A stretch of DNA of 64,000 nucleotides from Entamoeba invadens IP1. Taxonomy: Eukaryota; Evosea; Mastigamoebida; Endamoebidae. The stretch spans positions 423,713-487,712 of the forward strand of contig NW_004440286.1 of assembly GCF_000330505.1 (NCBI RefSeq), in the 5' to 3' direction. A program made the translations under genes and the position numbers. The notes under the pieces were generated by a model. That model was not told where the DNA came from. It worked only from the letters and a program-made list of their open reading frames with translations, and ran no database searches. Below are positions 9,680 through 19,099 of this stretch, one piece after another. Numbering within the stretch: the stretch's first letter is position 1; the number at the start of each line of letters is the position of its first letter.

Positions 9680-11821
9680 TTACCAATCGTCATCACTCCA
9701 ATCATCTTCGTCATCGGAATACTCCGTTGCAATGTCCTTTCGGCGTTCATCTAAAATTCCGCGAAGTGCTAAGACCACTTCATCCTCTTGCACTTGCTTC
9801 TCTTTCATTTCAGTCTTATTCAAATTGCCGGACTGCGCAAAGATGAGCTGTGTGAACGAGATTCCCGCGTTGGCATTTTCAACACCACTTTTGATAACAG
9901 GGGGTGGTGCATTTGGTGGTGGAAGTGATGAAGGTGGTGCGAGTGCGGCTGCAGTCTTTTGTTGTGTATTTTTATCTCTTTCTTCGCGTTCTTTTTGTTC
10001 TGCTTGTTCCAACAGTTTTTGAGCTTTTTGTTGTTCTTCTTGTTCTTTTTGTGCTTTTAATGCCTTTTCTTTCTCAATTTTCTCTCGTTCTTTGTCAGCA
10101 CGAGCTTTCTCTTCTTTCTGTTTTTGTTCTTTCAATTTGTCCGCTCGAAGTTTTTCTTCCTTCTCTTTGTCCGCCTTTTCTTTCTCTGCTTTTAACTTCT
10201 CTTCTTTCTCGCGTTGTTGTTTTTCTTTCTCTTGTTTTTCTCGTTTCTCTTGTTGTTCCTTCTCAAGTTTCTCCTTTTCAAGCTTCAATTTCTCTTCCTT
10301 TGCTTTGTCTTCATTAATTTTGATTTGGTCTTGTTTTGGAGGAGGTGGCGATGGTCTTTTAAAACTTGGACTTTTAGTTTGTGGAGGTGTGACGGTCTCA
10401 CAAGTTGTTTTAACTGTTGTTTGTGGTGGAGTTTTTTGAGAAGAAGGTGGAGATGGTTTTTTAAAGCCAGTAGTGCTCTGTGGAGGTGTTACTGTATTTT
10501 CCTTCTTTAAAGGTGTTTTAGTTTGATATGTATAAGTCTTTGGTTTCAGTTGTGAACTATTAGAAGGTGTTGGTGTATTAAATTTATTAAAAGCTTCTTG
10601 TTTCTTTTCGTGGACACTTTTTTGGCTTGCTTGTGTTTTTTGTTGAGTGGACACCGACTTTTCTTTCTTTTCTTCAACAGGTTTTTGCACTTCTTTTGGT
10701 GTTTCAAGTACTTTTGGTTTGACCTCTTTCTTTATATCGGGGCTTTTTTGAGATGTTTTATAACTCTTTGCTGGCTTTGGAATAACACACTTCTGTTCTT
10801 CATCATCGGACCATTCATTTCCAATTACAGTAGGTTTGAACATCTCATCATCATCACTGTCTTCTTTCACAACACGTTTTGGTTGTGTCGTTGTTGTGGT
10901 TTGTTGTGTATTAAATTTAGAGAACGCCGGGTTTTGTGATATTGCGCTTTGTCGTTGATACACTGGGGCTGTTTTTGTCTCGGCTTGTGGTAACAACTTT
11001 TTGTTTTGAGTTGGTTTGACAACGCTTGAACTGTTGTTGACGTTCGACGTCTTTGGTTTTTCCTTTTCTTTCTCTTCCACTTTTTCATAGAAGGTTTTAG
11101 GTTTGTAACTGTCCTTTTTATCGCCTTCAGCAAAAGCAGATGGGATGTTAACCTTCCCTCTCTGTGCTGTGTGATTTGTTGTGTGTTGTTTTGTGACAGT
11201 TTTTGAGTTAAACTTATGATATGGAGCAACTGGTTTTTTATGTACTGAAGGCTGTTGTTTAGTTTCGATTTTGGTTTCTTTGATTGGTGTTGGAGCTACA
11301 CCTGGTGTTGTAGAAGTTCGAATAGTTCGGCTGACCTCTTTGTCTTGTTGTTGTTTAATGAACTGTGGAGTGATAGGGGTTACAGTCATTCCTTCTGGGA
11401 TCTTCTTCTGTGGTTTCATAGTGTTTCGAAGTGCCTTTGCTGCATTTGGGTTGTTTGAAACTTCTTTTTGCATATCATTCACAACAGAAGAAGACGCCAT
11501 CAACTTGAAGACTTTGTCTCGAGTTTCTTTGTCTGCCAAATCAGACTTTTTAACCCCCGCCTTTTTAAAAAAGGCAACCCAAGCCGATGGTAAATTTTCT
11601 ACTTCCAATTCCCCAGTTGAAGAGAAACCTATGTGTGACCTTTCAACAGGTCCTCGTTTCTCTATAACCATCTTTTTCTTGTTTTTATCTTTCTTGCCGA
11701 ACATCAATGGAATTATCAGTTCATTATTTGTCGGCTTTTTGATATATTTAATCAAAGATTCTTCAATTTCATAGTCTTGGATTATCGTAAATTTCATTTG
11801 AATGAAACACAATTCAACCAT
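9680..11821 (-). CDS. WASP-like actin nucleation promoter (CRIB, proline-rich and acidic tail)
   Basis: 713 residues. Residues 55-90 read as a CRIB/PBD motif that binds Rho-family GTPases (GPVERSHIGFSSTG then LPSAWVAFFKKAGV). A long S/T/P/K-rich low-complexity region follows, then a charged coiled coil of K/E repeats (about 505-620), then a proline stretch (PPSSLPPPNAPPPV). The C-terminus resembles the WASP V-C-A region: a possible WH2 (ISFTQLIFAQSGNLNK), a central helix (VVLALRGILDERRKDI) and an acidic tail with tryptophans (SDDEDDWSDDDW). That tail is the Arp2/3-binding signature. There is no WH1 domain. The function (Rac/Cdc42 to Arp2/3) is inferred from architecture. An alternative start is Met9. 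Confidence 0.7.
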   Translation of the reverse strand: MVELCFIQMKFTIIQDYEIEESLIKYIKKPTNNELIIPLMFGKKDKNKKKMVIEKRGPVERSHIGFSSTGELEVENLPSAWVAFFKKAGVKKSDLADKETRDKVFKLMASSSVVNDMQKEVSNNPNAAKALRNTMKPQKKIPEGMTVTPITPQFIKQQQDKEVSRTIRTSTTPGVAPTPIKETKIETKQQPSVHKKPVAPYHKFNSKTVTKQHTTNHTAQRGKVNIPSAFAEGDKKDSYKPKTFYEKVEEKEKEKPKTSNVNNSSSVVKPTQNKKLLPQAETKTAPVYQRQSAISQNPAFSKFNTQQTTTTTQPKRVVKEDSDDDEMFKPTVIGNEWSDDEEQKCVIPKPAKSYKTSQKSPDIKKEVKPKVLETPKEVQKPVEEKKEKSVSTQQKTQASQKSVHEKKQEAFNKFNTPTPSNSSQLKPKTYTYQTKTPLKKENTVTPPQSTTGFKKPSPPSSQKTPPQTTVKTTCETVTPPQTKSPSFKRPSPPPPKQDQIKINEDKAKEEKLKLEKEKLEKEQQEKREKQEKEKQQREKEEKLKAEKEKADKEKEEKLRADKLKEQKQKEEKARADKEREKIEKEKALKAQKEQEEQQKAQKLLEQAEQKEREERDKNTQQKTAAALAPPSSLPPPNAPPPVIKSGVENANAGISFTQLIFAQSGNLNKTEMKEKQVQEDEVVLALRGILDERRKDIATEYSDDEDDWSDDDW

Positions 11822-11926
11822 TTAAGGATTACTTTCCTTTTAATTATACTTTTTTGATTTAAAAACAAAACAATAATTACCATCAATGTACTTTTGCGGT
11901 TAAAATACTTCTGTTTTTTTCAAATA

Positions 11927-12152
11927 GAGTCAGTCCGTAAACGTTGTACACCAACAACGTTGTACACCCGACTTTTCCATATTTTTTTATCCTATTTTTC
12001 GGGATTTTATTTTGATTTTTCCCAAAAGTGCATTTTTATTTTTTGCTGCTATTTTTGTTTTTATCCTAATACCCAAAAAAATTTGGAAAACAAGTCTAAT
12101 ATTCGTAAAGTGTACAACGTTTGAGTAGTGTACAACGTTGTAGCAAGTACTC
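11927..12152. mobile_element. 226-bp MITE with TA flanks and paired AACGTTGTACAC motifs
   Basis: TA (11925-11926 and 12153-12154) flanks an element whose ends read GAGT inward on both sides. Near the left end AACGTTGTACAC occurs twice (11940-11951, 11956-11967). Near the right end it occurs twice inverted (12110-12121, 12128-12139). There is no coding capacity. The same end (GAGTCAGTC) and the same 12-mer recur at 62637-62679, so this looks like a nonautonomous relative of a larger element. Confidence 0.75.
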
Positions 12153-12431
12153 TAATTATATTTTATAATAATGAATACTATTTTATTATTATCTTTCTAA
12201 AAATAAAAATTAATATTTAATAATAAATATTATAACAGTAATTTAAAATATTATAATTTATAATACAATTTTTGATATTATTATTCTATTGTTTAGAATT
12301 GTATTAAATATATATAGTAAATATAATAATTTTAATGGTATCAAAAGAGTTTATAATTTTGCTTCCATAACCAGACAATGAGACGAAAAAATAATTAGTG
12401 TTCTATAACCCTAATCTAGAAAGCTCAAGTA

Positions 12432-13237
12432 ATGTGTTTGCGGTACAAGGCGATTGTTTTGGACCACGACGACACAACAGTAGATTCCACACCCAGTGTT
12501 AATTATCCAGCGTATATGGAGTATTGTGTTTGTAATTTAAATATAAATAAAGTAGATGCGCCAATTTACAAATAAGTTAATAAATAAATTAGAATTATTA
12601 AACAAATGTAGTAACACGTTTTATTTAAAAATAGATTAGACTCTTAACTTTATAGAAACAATATATGCCAAAGTCTTTTGTCCCACTCACTCTTCAAAAA
12701 TGGTATTTAATGCTCTGGGAGTCGGACTTTGGGACGTACCAACACGAAGTAATGGGGCTTTCATATGAAGAAATGAAGCATGAAATAGACATGTGGGTAG
12801 AATATAGTAAGCAACACTCTCCTCCCTTTTTTGAAGGGATAATTGACTTCCTAAGTTCATATAAAAAATTGGGAGGAATTATTGCAGTATGTTCACACTC
12901 TCGTGCAGTAGTTATCGAAGGGCATTATCAAATGGTTGGGATGAAACCAGACATTATATATGGAAGTGTTCACGGACACCCCGAACTCTGTAAACCAAAT
13001 ACTTTTCCCATTGATGACTTAAAAATAAAATACAATTTAGTATCATCCGATATCTTAGTAATCGATGATTTATCTCCTGGATTTGTGATGGCAAAGAAGT
13101 CTGGAGTCGATGCAGTGGGTGTCTTATATGGAAACGGTCACGAACTAATCGAACATTACATCAAAGAGAATACGCTGAAAACTTTTGAAACAGTCAAAGA
13201 ACTCGAAGACTTCGTTATTCAACAAATCGAGGAATAA
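12432..13237 (+). CDS. HAD-superfamily hydrolase (phosphoglycolate phosphatase-like), two exons
   Basis: Exon 1 is 12432-12527 (32 codons), which carries the catalytic HAD motif I, VLDHDDTT (Asp11 nucleophile and Asp13). The intron 12528-12655 (128 nt) begins GTTTGT and ends TATAG, and joins in phase 0 to exon 2, 12656-13237. Exon 2 carries motif II (VCSHS), a conserved Lys region (GHPELCKP) and motif IV (VIDDLSPGF). Total is 225 residues, normal for the family. Without exon 1 the protein would lack the nucleophile, so the spliced model is well supported. It is a cytosolic phosphatase of small phosphate esters by family; the substrate is unknown. Confidence 0.9.
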
Positions 13238-13623
13238 CACACGACATAACTATAGTATTTATATAGTTTATTTAACTATTTGATATCAAATAAATTAATT
13301 ATAGATAAATAGTAATTATTTATACTTCCAAAAATCAACACAATGAAACTCTAATTTATTATAAATAAATTATAAATAAATTATAAATAAACCACAAGAA
13401 GACAAAATTCAATCGCCAAAACACAAATTACTTAAATGAGAAAAAAAACCATTTTTACATCCCAAAAGTGTTTTAAAAAAATGAAGTAAGTTGATATGAC
13501 GCAATTGAAGTGAAAAAACAAGAAAAAAGTAAAAGAATAGAAATAGAATGCAGTTATGGAATCATTAAAAACCCTACTTCTTTTCTAATTGAAGAACAAT
13601 TCAATAACTAATAAAACTTAGAG
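13238..13623. other. Intergenic, no feature seen
   Basis: AT-rich spacer with repeated TTATAAATAAA-type words at 13357-13390, otherwise nothing supported. Confidence 0.5.
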
Positions 13624-14658
13624 ATGTGGTTACGGTCGGTGTGTCCAACTGATAAATTGACACTAACGGAAGAAATCAAGTTGTTCACTCGATACATCTC
13701 ACTCACGCCAAACGAACAAGAACTCCGACAAATAAGTTATCAAAAAGTGAGTCAACTCTTAACAAACAGATATCCCGGATGCGAAGTCACGATATACGGG
13801 AGTTACGTCTCTGGATTTTCATTACCTTCCAGCGACATTGATTTAGTCTTATCCTTCTCCGAAGAGGTGTCAAAAAACCAAGTGAAGAAATTGCTCTTCA
13901 AGATCAGTACCATCTGTCGATCGTCGAAATTTCTGCGAGTCGAGGACGTAATAACGAACGCTAAAGTCCCTATCATTAAACTGTTAGATTTGGATACAAC
14001 GATCTCTATAGACTTGTCTATCAACTGTGAGGGGGGTATCGACTCCTCTGCACTTACACATTCTCTATTAACTTCATCACAATTCACACAAGAGATAGCC
14101 CTCTTTGTTAAGTACTTAGTCTTTCAGAACAATTTGAACGAACCGTACCATGGCGGAATCGGTTCATATGCTATAGTCTTACTCACAGCAACATTCTTGA
14201 AGTTCTACCCACAACATTCCCTCGGGAGAGCACTTGTCGAGTTTCTCAATTTCTATGGAAACATCTTTAAAATGGGGAAGACGGGGGTCTCGTACCAACA
14301 CGGCTTTTTTAGCTTGGTTGAGAAAAATCTCTTTGAGGAAGACTCACTGGTCATCGAAGACCCATGCGACGAAGGAAATAATGTTGGAAGGTCGTCATTC
14401 AAGTTCAACGCAGTTCAATTTCTTTTCAAAAAGACGTTAATGGGAATCAACTTAATCATTAAAAACCCGGAAGGGATGTACCTCCCAAGCGGAAGCAGGC
14501 TGGCTAAGGTCGTCGCCATACCAAAGAGTTTACAGAAGTATAGAGAGGCGATTGACGCTGTTAAGTCGGAACAAAAATCAGAAGAGAAAACAGAGGAAAA
14601 GGAAGAGGTTGAAGTCATGAAATCGCCTGAAATATACAACGAACCATTAGTTCAGTAA
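13624..14658 (+). CDS. Non-canonical poly(A) polymerase, TRF4/PAPD5-like
   Basis: 344 residues. The nucleotidyltransferase signature is complete: YGSYVSGFSLPSSDIDLVL gives the GS motif (59-60) and catalytic Asp71 and Asp73, and the third Asp is in SIDLSIN (Asp131). The PAP-associated domain follows (LVEFLNFYGN, then IEDPCDEGNNVGRSSF), which is characteristic of TRF4-type enzymes. These add short oligo(A) tails to nuclear RNAs to mark them for exosome decay (TRAMP complex). There is no RNA-binding zinc knuckle; the tail is K/E-rich. TRF4 enzymes usually rely on a partner (AIR) for RNA binding. Confidence 0.9.
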   Translation: MWLRSVCPTDKLTLTEEIKLFTRYISLTPNEQELRQISYQKVSQLLTNRYPGCEVTIYGSYVSGFSLPSSDIDLVLSFSEEVSKNQVKKLLFKISTICRSSKFLRVEDVITNAKVPIIKLLDLDTTISIDLSINCEGGIDSSALTHSLLTSSQFTQEIALFVKYLVFQNNLNEPYHGGIGSYAIVLLTATFLKFYPQHSLGRALVEFLNFYGNIFKMGKTGVSYQHGFFSLVEKNLFEEDSLVIEDPCDEGNNVGRSSFKFNAVQFLFKKTLMGINLIIKNPEGMYLPSGSRLAKVVAIPKSLQKYREAIDAVKSEQKSEEKTEEKEEVEVMKSPEIYNEPLVQ

Positions 14659-14986
14659 TTCATCTGTTTATTGTTTTCTTATGATAATGAAGTTGGAAAT
14701 TTAAAGCGAAAGCAACACTTAAATGTTGCTTTAAAGTTACCAATTTTTAGTTCATCAGTTTCTGTAACCTTTTCGTTGAAGAGGTTTTTATTTGGTATAA
14801 AGTAATACCAATCATATTTATTACTTGGAACGTACTTTAGAAAAAGAAGAGAAATTGATGGTAAAGATCCTTTTTAATTGGGTTGATTTAAATCAATTAA
14901 AAGTTGAATCAAACTGTTTAGATGGACTGTTATATGTTGAATGTTGTGTTATAAAAAGAATTGAATAACAATTATAAGTAATACAA
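14659..14986. other. Intergenic with a hairpin and a minus-strand open stretch
   Basis: AAAGCAAC and GTTGCTTT form an 8-bp hairpin stem at about 14709-14733. On the minus strand 14873-14679 is open for 64 codons with protein-like composition (YDWYYFIPNKNLFNEK) but has no ATG. It may be a remnant or a terminal exon of something unseen. Confidence 0.35.
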
Positions 14987-15577
14987 TTAACATGAAATGG
15001 CACTTGGTAGTTTGTTGCTGAGTATTTGATAAATGGTGGTATCGTTCTTATCTATGGTTATTTCTGTTCCATTTTTCATTTTTTCAACGATGTATATGTT
15101 TATCTTATCTCCCATTTGAATGAGCTCTTCTTGAGTAAAAATAAAAGTTCCATTAAAAAAGACACACAGTATTCGATCGATCCGTTTAGTCTTTTTTGAT
15201 TTCCGAGCTAATTTGGAGTCAAAGAAGAACCCCAATTCTAAACAGATGTCATACAATGTGTTAATAGTTATTACTCTCTTGTTTTTTTCGTATCTTCTGA
15301 ACGCAGTTTGTTTGTTAATTCCTTTTCTATATTCTTGTTCAAGTTGAGGTCGGCTCAAAACGTCTGTCAACTGAATAAAATCAATGGTTTCATTGCCAAA
15401 GTTTAAAGTCTTTAACAAAGGCGTGGTCTCTGATATGGTTGTTTGTTTTCTTTGTTTCTTGAGCGTGAAAGAGCACCTAGTGTTGAGAAGACCGAGAAGA
15501 AACATTTGTTGATATGTTTCAAAGTTCTTGTAGTCGTATTTTGACTTGAAAAACCTTGCTTCACTAGTGTCGGACAT
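14987..15577 (-). CDS. Conserved protein of unknown function, paralogue of the gene at 6158-6841
   Basis: 196 residues from the ATG at 15577 (the frame extends six bases further without ATG). It shares ordered blocks with the 6158-6841 protein (LLGLLN.RCSFT, RRYEKNKR, LELGFFFDSKLAR, FFNGTF) and is therefore a diverged paralogue. The C-terminus is shorter and ends KLPSAISC. Basic, soluble, with no known domain seen. The start matches the point where homology begins. Confidence 0.8.
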   Translation of the reverse strand: MSDTSEARFFKSKYDYKNFETYQQMFLLGLLNTRCSFTLKKQRKQTTISETTPLLKTLNFGNETIDFIQLTDVLSRPQLEQEYRKGINKQTAFRRYEKNKRVITINTLYDICLELGFFFDSKLARKSKKTKRIDRILCVFFNGTFIFTQEELIQMGDKINIYIVEKMKNGTEITIDKNDTTIYQILSNKLPSAISC

Positions 15578-16958
15578 CACCAAATGGAATAAGTTTTGAG
15601 CACTTAAATAGTTGCGAGAGTCAGCATGAATGCTTGAAAAATAGGTGTAATTTTTTTTAAAGTAAAATAAGAATAGAACACTGTTATTACTTTAAAAAAG
15701 CTTTATAGGGATTGTTGGTGTTATAACCGTTTTTCGCTTTTTTTAATTGGATTTTGTCGCATCTCAACATGACGTGTTTTCCCAATAAAAAGATTTGGGT
15801 TTTTCAAATTGAAATAATGGACTTTTTTTATATGAAAAATGTTCGAATGTAATCAATTTTTTATAAGACAACACGTCACATTTCAAGTCTTTAACGGCTA
15901 TTTTTTGTCATGGCGGTTAAAACATTTGGCGAATTCCTTCTAAAAAGTAATTACTTTCATTTTCAAAACCCGTAATAAACACAATATATAAAAATAAAGT
16001 ATCGATTCATAATAGTAATACAGTATTGCTTTTTACTGGCGATTTTGGTTGAGTGTTTTAATCGACTATCTACTACGAGCATATTTTGATTTACAAATTC
16101 GGGAGTTTTTATCATATTTAATACTTATAATACTCGAAACTGTACTCAAATGGGGAAAAATAGGGTTTCTTAGATTTTTATTAACATTGTGCAAAAAAAT
16201 ATAACAATTGCTCTTTAAATATTATTTTTTACCTTTTTTGGTCAACTCTTTTTTCTTTTCTTTCTTTGGTTATGCAATTTAAGTTTTTTTCTGTTATTTC
16301 TAACACTTTATAATAAATAAAACACGATTGTTCCTTACGGCTTAACTCCTCTTAAAACTACATTTTAACTTCTTTTTAAATTTAGACTTTTTCAAACTGT
16401 GTTTGATTAAAAACGTCCATTATAAACGAAAACATGTAACTAAAAATATTTTCAATGGTTAAATATGTAATTATTATACTATTAGTGACAAAACCATAAG
16501 AATTATTTGTACATATTTGGCAATTATTCTAACCTCTGACCAAATCAAACATTTCCAATACATTTAACACTATTGTATTATAAAAAAATCGGGTTCAATC
16601 AAAAGAATTGAATAATGCTATTGGTAATATATTATTTATAGAACAATTATTAGTTACAACATGTTATATCAAAAGCCGTCAAAAAATCCATTTCAATTAT
16701 AATTTATAACAACATTATTATAATATATAGTTCATTACAACTTTTTGGCTTAATTAACTCTTTTTTTATCACAATTCAAACAAACAAAATCTTTTTAAAA
16801 TCGGAATTTTAAAGTGAATTGTTTTTAAAAGTACAATAATAAATCCATTTAATCTAATTTAAAATAAGAAAAATACCAGTAATACCATTGTTTAAAATAA
16901 AAACTATATTTTAATAATAAAACAACTATACTTAGACAGTGTATTGATTTTGGTGGTA
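15578..16958. other. Intergenic, no supported gene
   Basis: 1.4 kb of AT-rich sequence. No ORF of protein-like composition, no tRNA fold and no matched inverted ends were found by eye. Confidence 0.5.
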
Positions 16959-18176
16959 TTAAGAGCTTATTACATCAACCTCGAGAACCATATCTTCTTT
17001 TAACACTTTAAACAAGAAATATGTTTTTTGTACTTCCCCGATTCTGTAAAACACTTTCCAGTCGTCTTTGTTGTTGAACAAAATTGGAAAGAAGACGGGG
17101 AGTCTATCCACGTCCTCCTTATACTTTCCAGCGTTGTAGATAAAACCTCTATCGTAATAAGCAAAATAATCGACACCACTCTCATTTGGTACATATTCAT
17201 TTTGAACATTTCTGACAATGTTGAGTTCGTTGACTTTATAAAGTGACTCGACAAATGAGACAAACACAAATTCGTTTGGTTTGTTTTGTATTTGATGGAG
17301 TATATAGTCTTTCCATGGCAAAACACCTTTTACAGTTACTGGCACTTTTTCACCATAAGGTGTTGGAAGTATAAAATCTTCTTTAAAAACTGAAATGTCG
17401 ATTGTACACACGTAGTACGTCTTTCCGTTGTATTGTTGTTTAAAGAAATCACATTCGTTTGTCACTAAAACTCCATTTTTAATATTGTAGAAATTTGTTT
17501 CATTGACTTTCATTTGAGTGCTTTGATTGTGTTGAACGACGTCGACTTTCCAGTTTCTTTTTGTTGTATAAAAGGACCAGTCTTTGACTATAATAGTGTC
17601 TTCGTCCGGCTTATTCGTGCTAAGGACATCCTTCTCTTGCAAATAGATGTTGTAATTCTCTTGTGCACTTTTCATATGATCCATTTTCATGAGTAAAAGA
17701 ACAGAGAATTTGCGGTCTTGTGACAACACGACAATTGTTGTTTTCTCGTTCTCAGTCAGTTCATTCAATTTGAACGAGAGACTATTCCCCCATGGTGTTC
17801 TGATGATGACAAAACCGTCGCAAAATTCTTCTTCAGTTACGAGACAAACTATTTCAGTCTTGTCCACACAAAACCGTTTACTTGGTATTTGGTGGATGTC
17901 AACTAAATTATTTTCGCACCCCAACGGATGTGTTACAACTGCTTTTGTACTCAACGAAGTGTAGTTACATACGCGCCGTTTGACTTTCCCTAACTCAGTG
18001 TATAACACTTGTTTTTGTCCTCCACAGAAGTGTTCCTCAAATAGTAAATCAAGTCGATTTAATGGGGGACAACACAGCACCTTGTTCTGTTCTTTAATTC
18101 GTTCTTGTAATCTGCTTCGGTGGTTCTTTAGAAACTGAACTGTCTTTGAGTAGCTATTCACATCTTCTGACGTCAT
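16959..18176 (-). CDS. DnaJ C-terminal-domain-like protein without J domain
   Basis: 405 residues. After a short helical N-terminus come repeated beta-rich modules that resemble the peptide-binding half of DnaJ/Hsp40. First is LLFEEHFCGGQKQVLYTEL, then IPSKRFCVDKTEIVCLVTEEEF in the place of HPxFxRxGxDL, and then FVIIRTPWGNSLSFKLNEL, like the CTD-II opening. A second copy follows (VVQHNQSTQMKVNETNF ... EDFILPTPYGEKVPVTVK). No HPD motif, no zinc finger, no signal peptide. It shares this design with 2319-4562, so the two form a local family. The chaperone-like function is inferred. Confidence 0.65.
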   Translation of the reverse strand: MTSEDVNSYSKTVQFLKNHRSRLQERIKEQNKVLCCPPLNRLDLLFEEHFCGGQKQVLYTELGKVKRRVCNYTSLSTKAVVTHPLGCENNLVDIHQIPSKRFCVDKTEIVCLVTEEEFCDGFVIIRTPWGNSLSFKLNELTENEKTTIVVLSQDRKFSVLLLMKMDHMKSAQENYNIYLQEKDVLSTNKPDEDTIIVKDWSFYTTKRNWKVDVVQHNQSTQMKVNETNFYNIKNGVLVTNECDFFKQQYNGKTYYVCTIDISVFKEDFILPTPYGEKVPVTVKGVLPWKDYILHQIQNKPNEFVFVSFVESLYKVNELNIVRNVQNEYVPNESGVDYFAYYDRGFIYNAGKYKEDVDRLPVFFPILFNNKDDWKVFYRIGEVQKTYFLFKVLKEDMVLEVDVISS

Positions 18177-18398
18177 TCTATATAATGAAGTTGAGCTATT
18201 TCGTTAAAAACTCTACTTTATTGTATTATTTTGTATAATACATTTTACTATATATATACTATTCTTCTGATGATGATTTATGACCCAAATAACTTCAAAA
18301 TTGGTATTATAATAAAACTATAAATTACTTCTCTATCTATTTAAGTTAGAATTGAACTATAAATAAACCATAGAACGGACATGACACAGTGACTCGAC

Positions 18399-18875
18399 TT
18401 ATTTGCTTTTGTTGTTCTTTTTTCCCTTGAAAGTCTCGTGGAGGATCTTGTCGACCATCTTATCTGCTCTTTCGAGGGGTGACATGATCTGGTCCATTCT
18501 GTTTTCCAAATGTGCGCTCCTCACAATTTCCTCTCTTGCCCTGAGAGGGACATTCATCAGTGTTTTTCTCAACATTCTGAGGATGTGATCCTTCTTGAAC
18601 TTCGACGCTACCAAATCTGCTACAACACGCTTCTCTTGTTTCTTGAGATCTTTAATAGCTCTCTTCGATATCGCATATCCCTCTTGTTGCTTCAAAAAAC
18701 TGAGGCGGTCCTCTGTGATCCGTTCGATATCCTCTATCTCTCTGATTCGCGCGTCTAATTTCACTAACTTGTCTTCCATCAAAAACCGCTCGTCTAACAT
18801 GTTTCTATACATCTCATTCGTCAAACACTTCCCACTCGCTACTGTAAGTGCTACTAGCACCAGAATAATGCTCAT
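18399..18875 (-). CDS. Secreted coiled-coil protein, unknown function
   Basis: 158 residues. Residues 1-15 form a signal peptide (MSIILVLVALTVASG). The rest is highly charged and predicted helical with heptad spacing (LVKLDARIREIEDIERITED). The tail is basic (FKGKKNNKSK). It has one or two cysteines and no membrane segment after the signal. No family recognised; its GC content and codon use are those of an expressed gene. Confidence 0.7.
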   Translation of the reverse strand: MSIILVLVALTVASGKCLTNEMYRNMLDERFLMEDKLVKLDARIREIEDIERITEDRLSFLKQQEGYAISKRAIKDLKKQEKRVVADLVASKFKKDHILRMLRKTLMNVPLRAREEIVRSAHLENRMDQIMSPLERADKMVDKILHETFKGKKNNKSK

Positions 18876-19099
18876 AACAAGTATAATATGCTTTTGAAGT
18901 TTTTTTCAAGTTCCTTCATTGATTTTTCTCTGCAACTTGTACTATTCATATATAACTCTTTTACTACAAATTTTACTAGTTCTTTGATTTCTTTTTTATT
19001 GTATTTTTATTATAATAGTATAGTAAAACAAATATAGTAAAAATAAACTACAATTCAACTAAAAGAAAAAAACTCATTCAAAATTCATTCCACGACAAC

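Noticed and set aside
9672..11800. Long plus-strand ORFs opposite the WASP-like gene
   Set aside because: Ser/Phe/Leu-rich shadows of the K/E coiled coil on the other strand.
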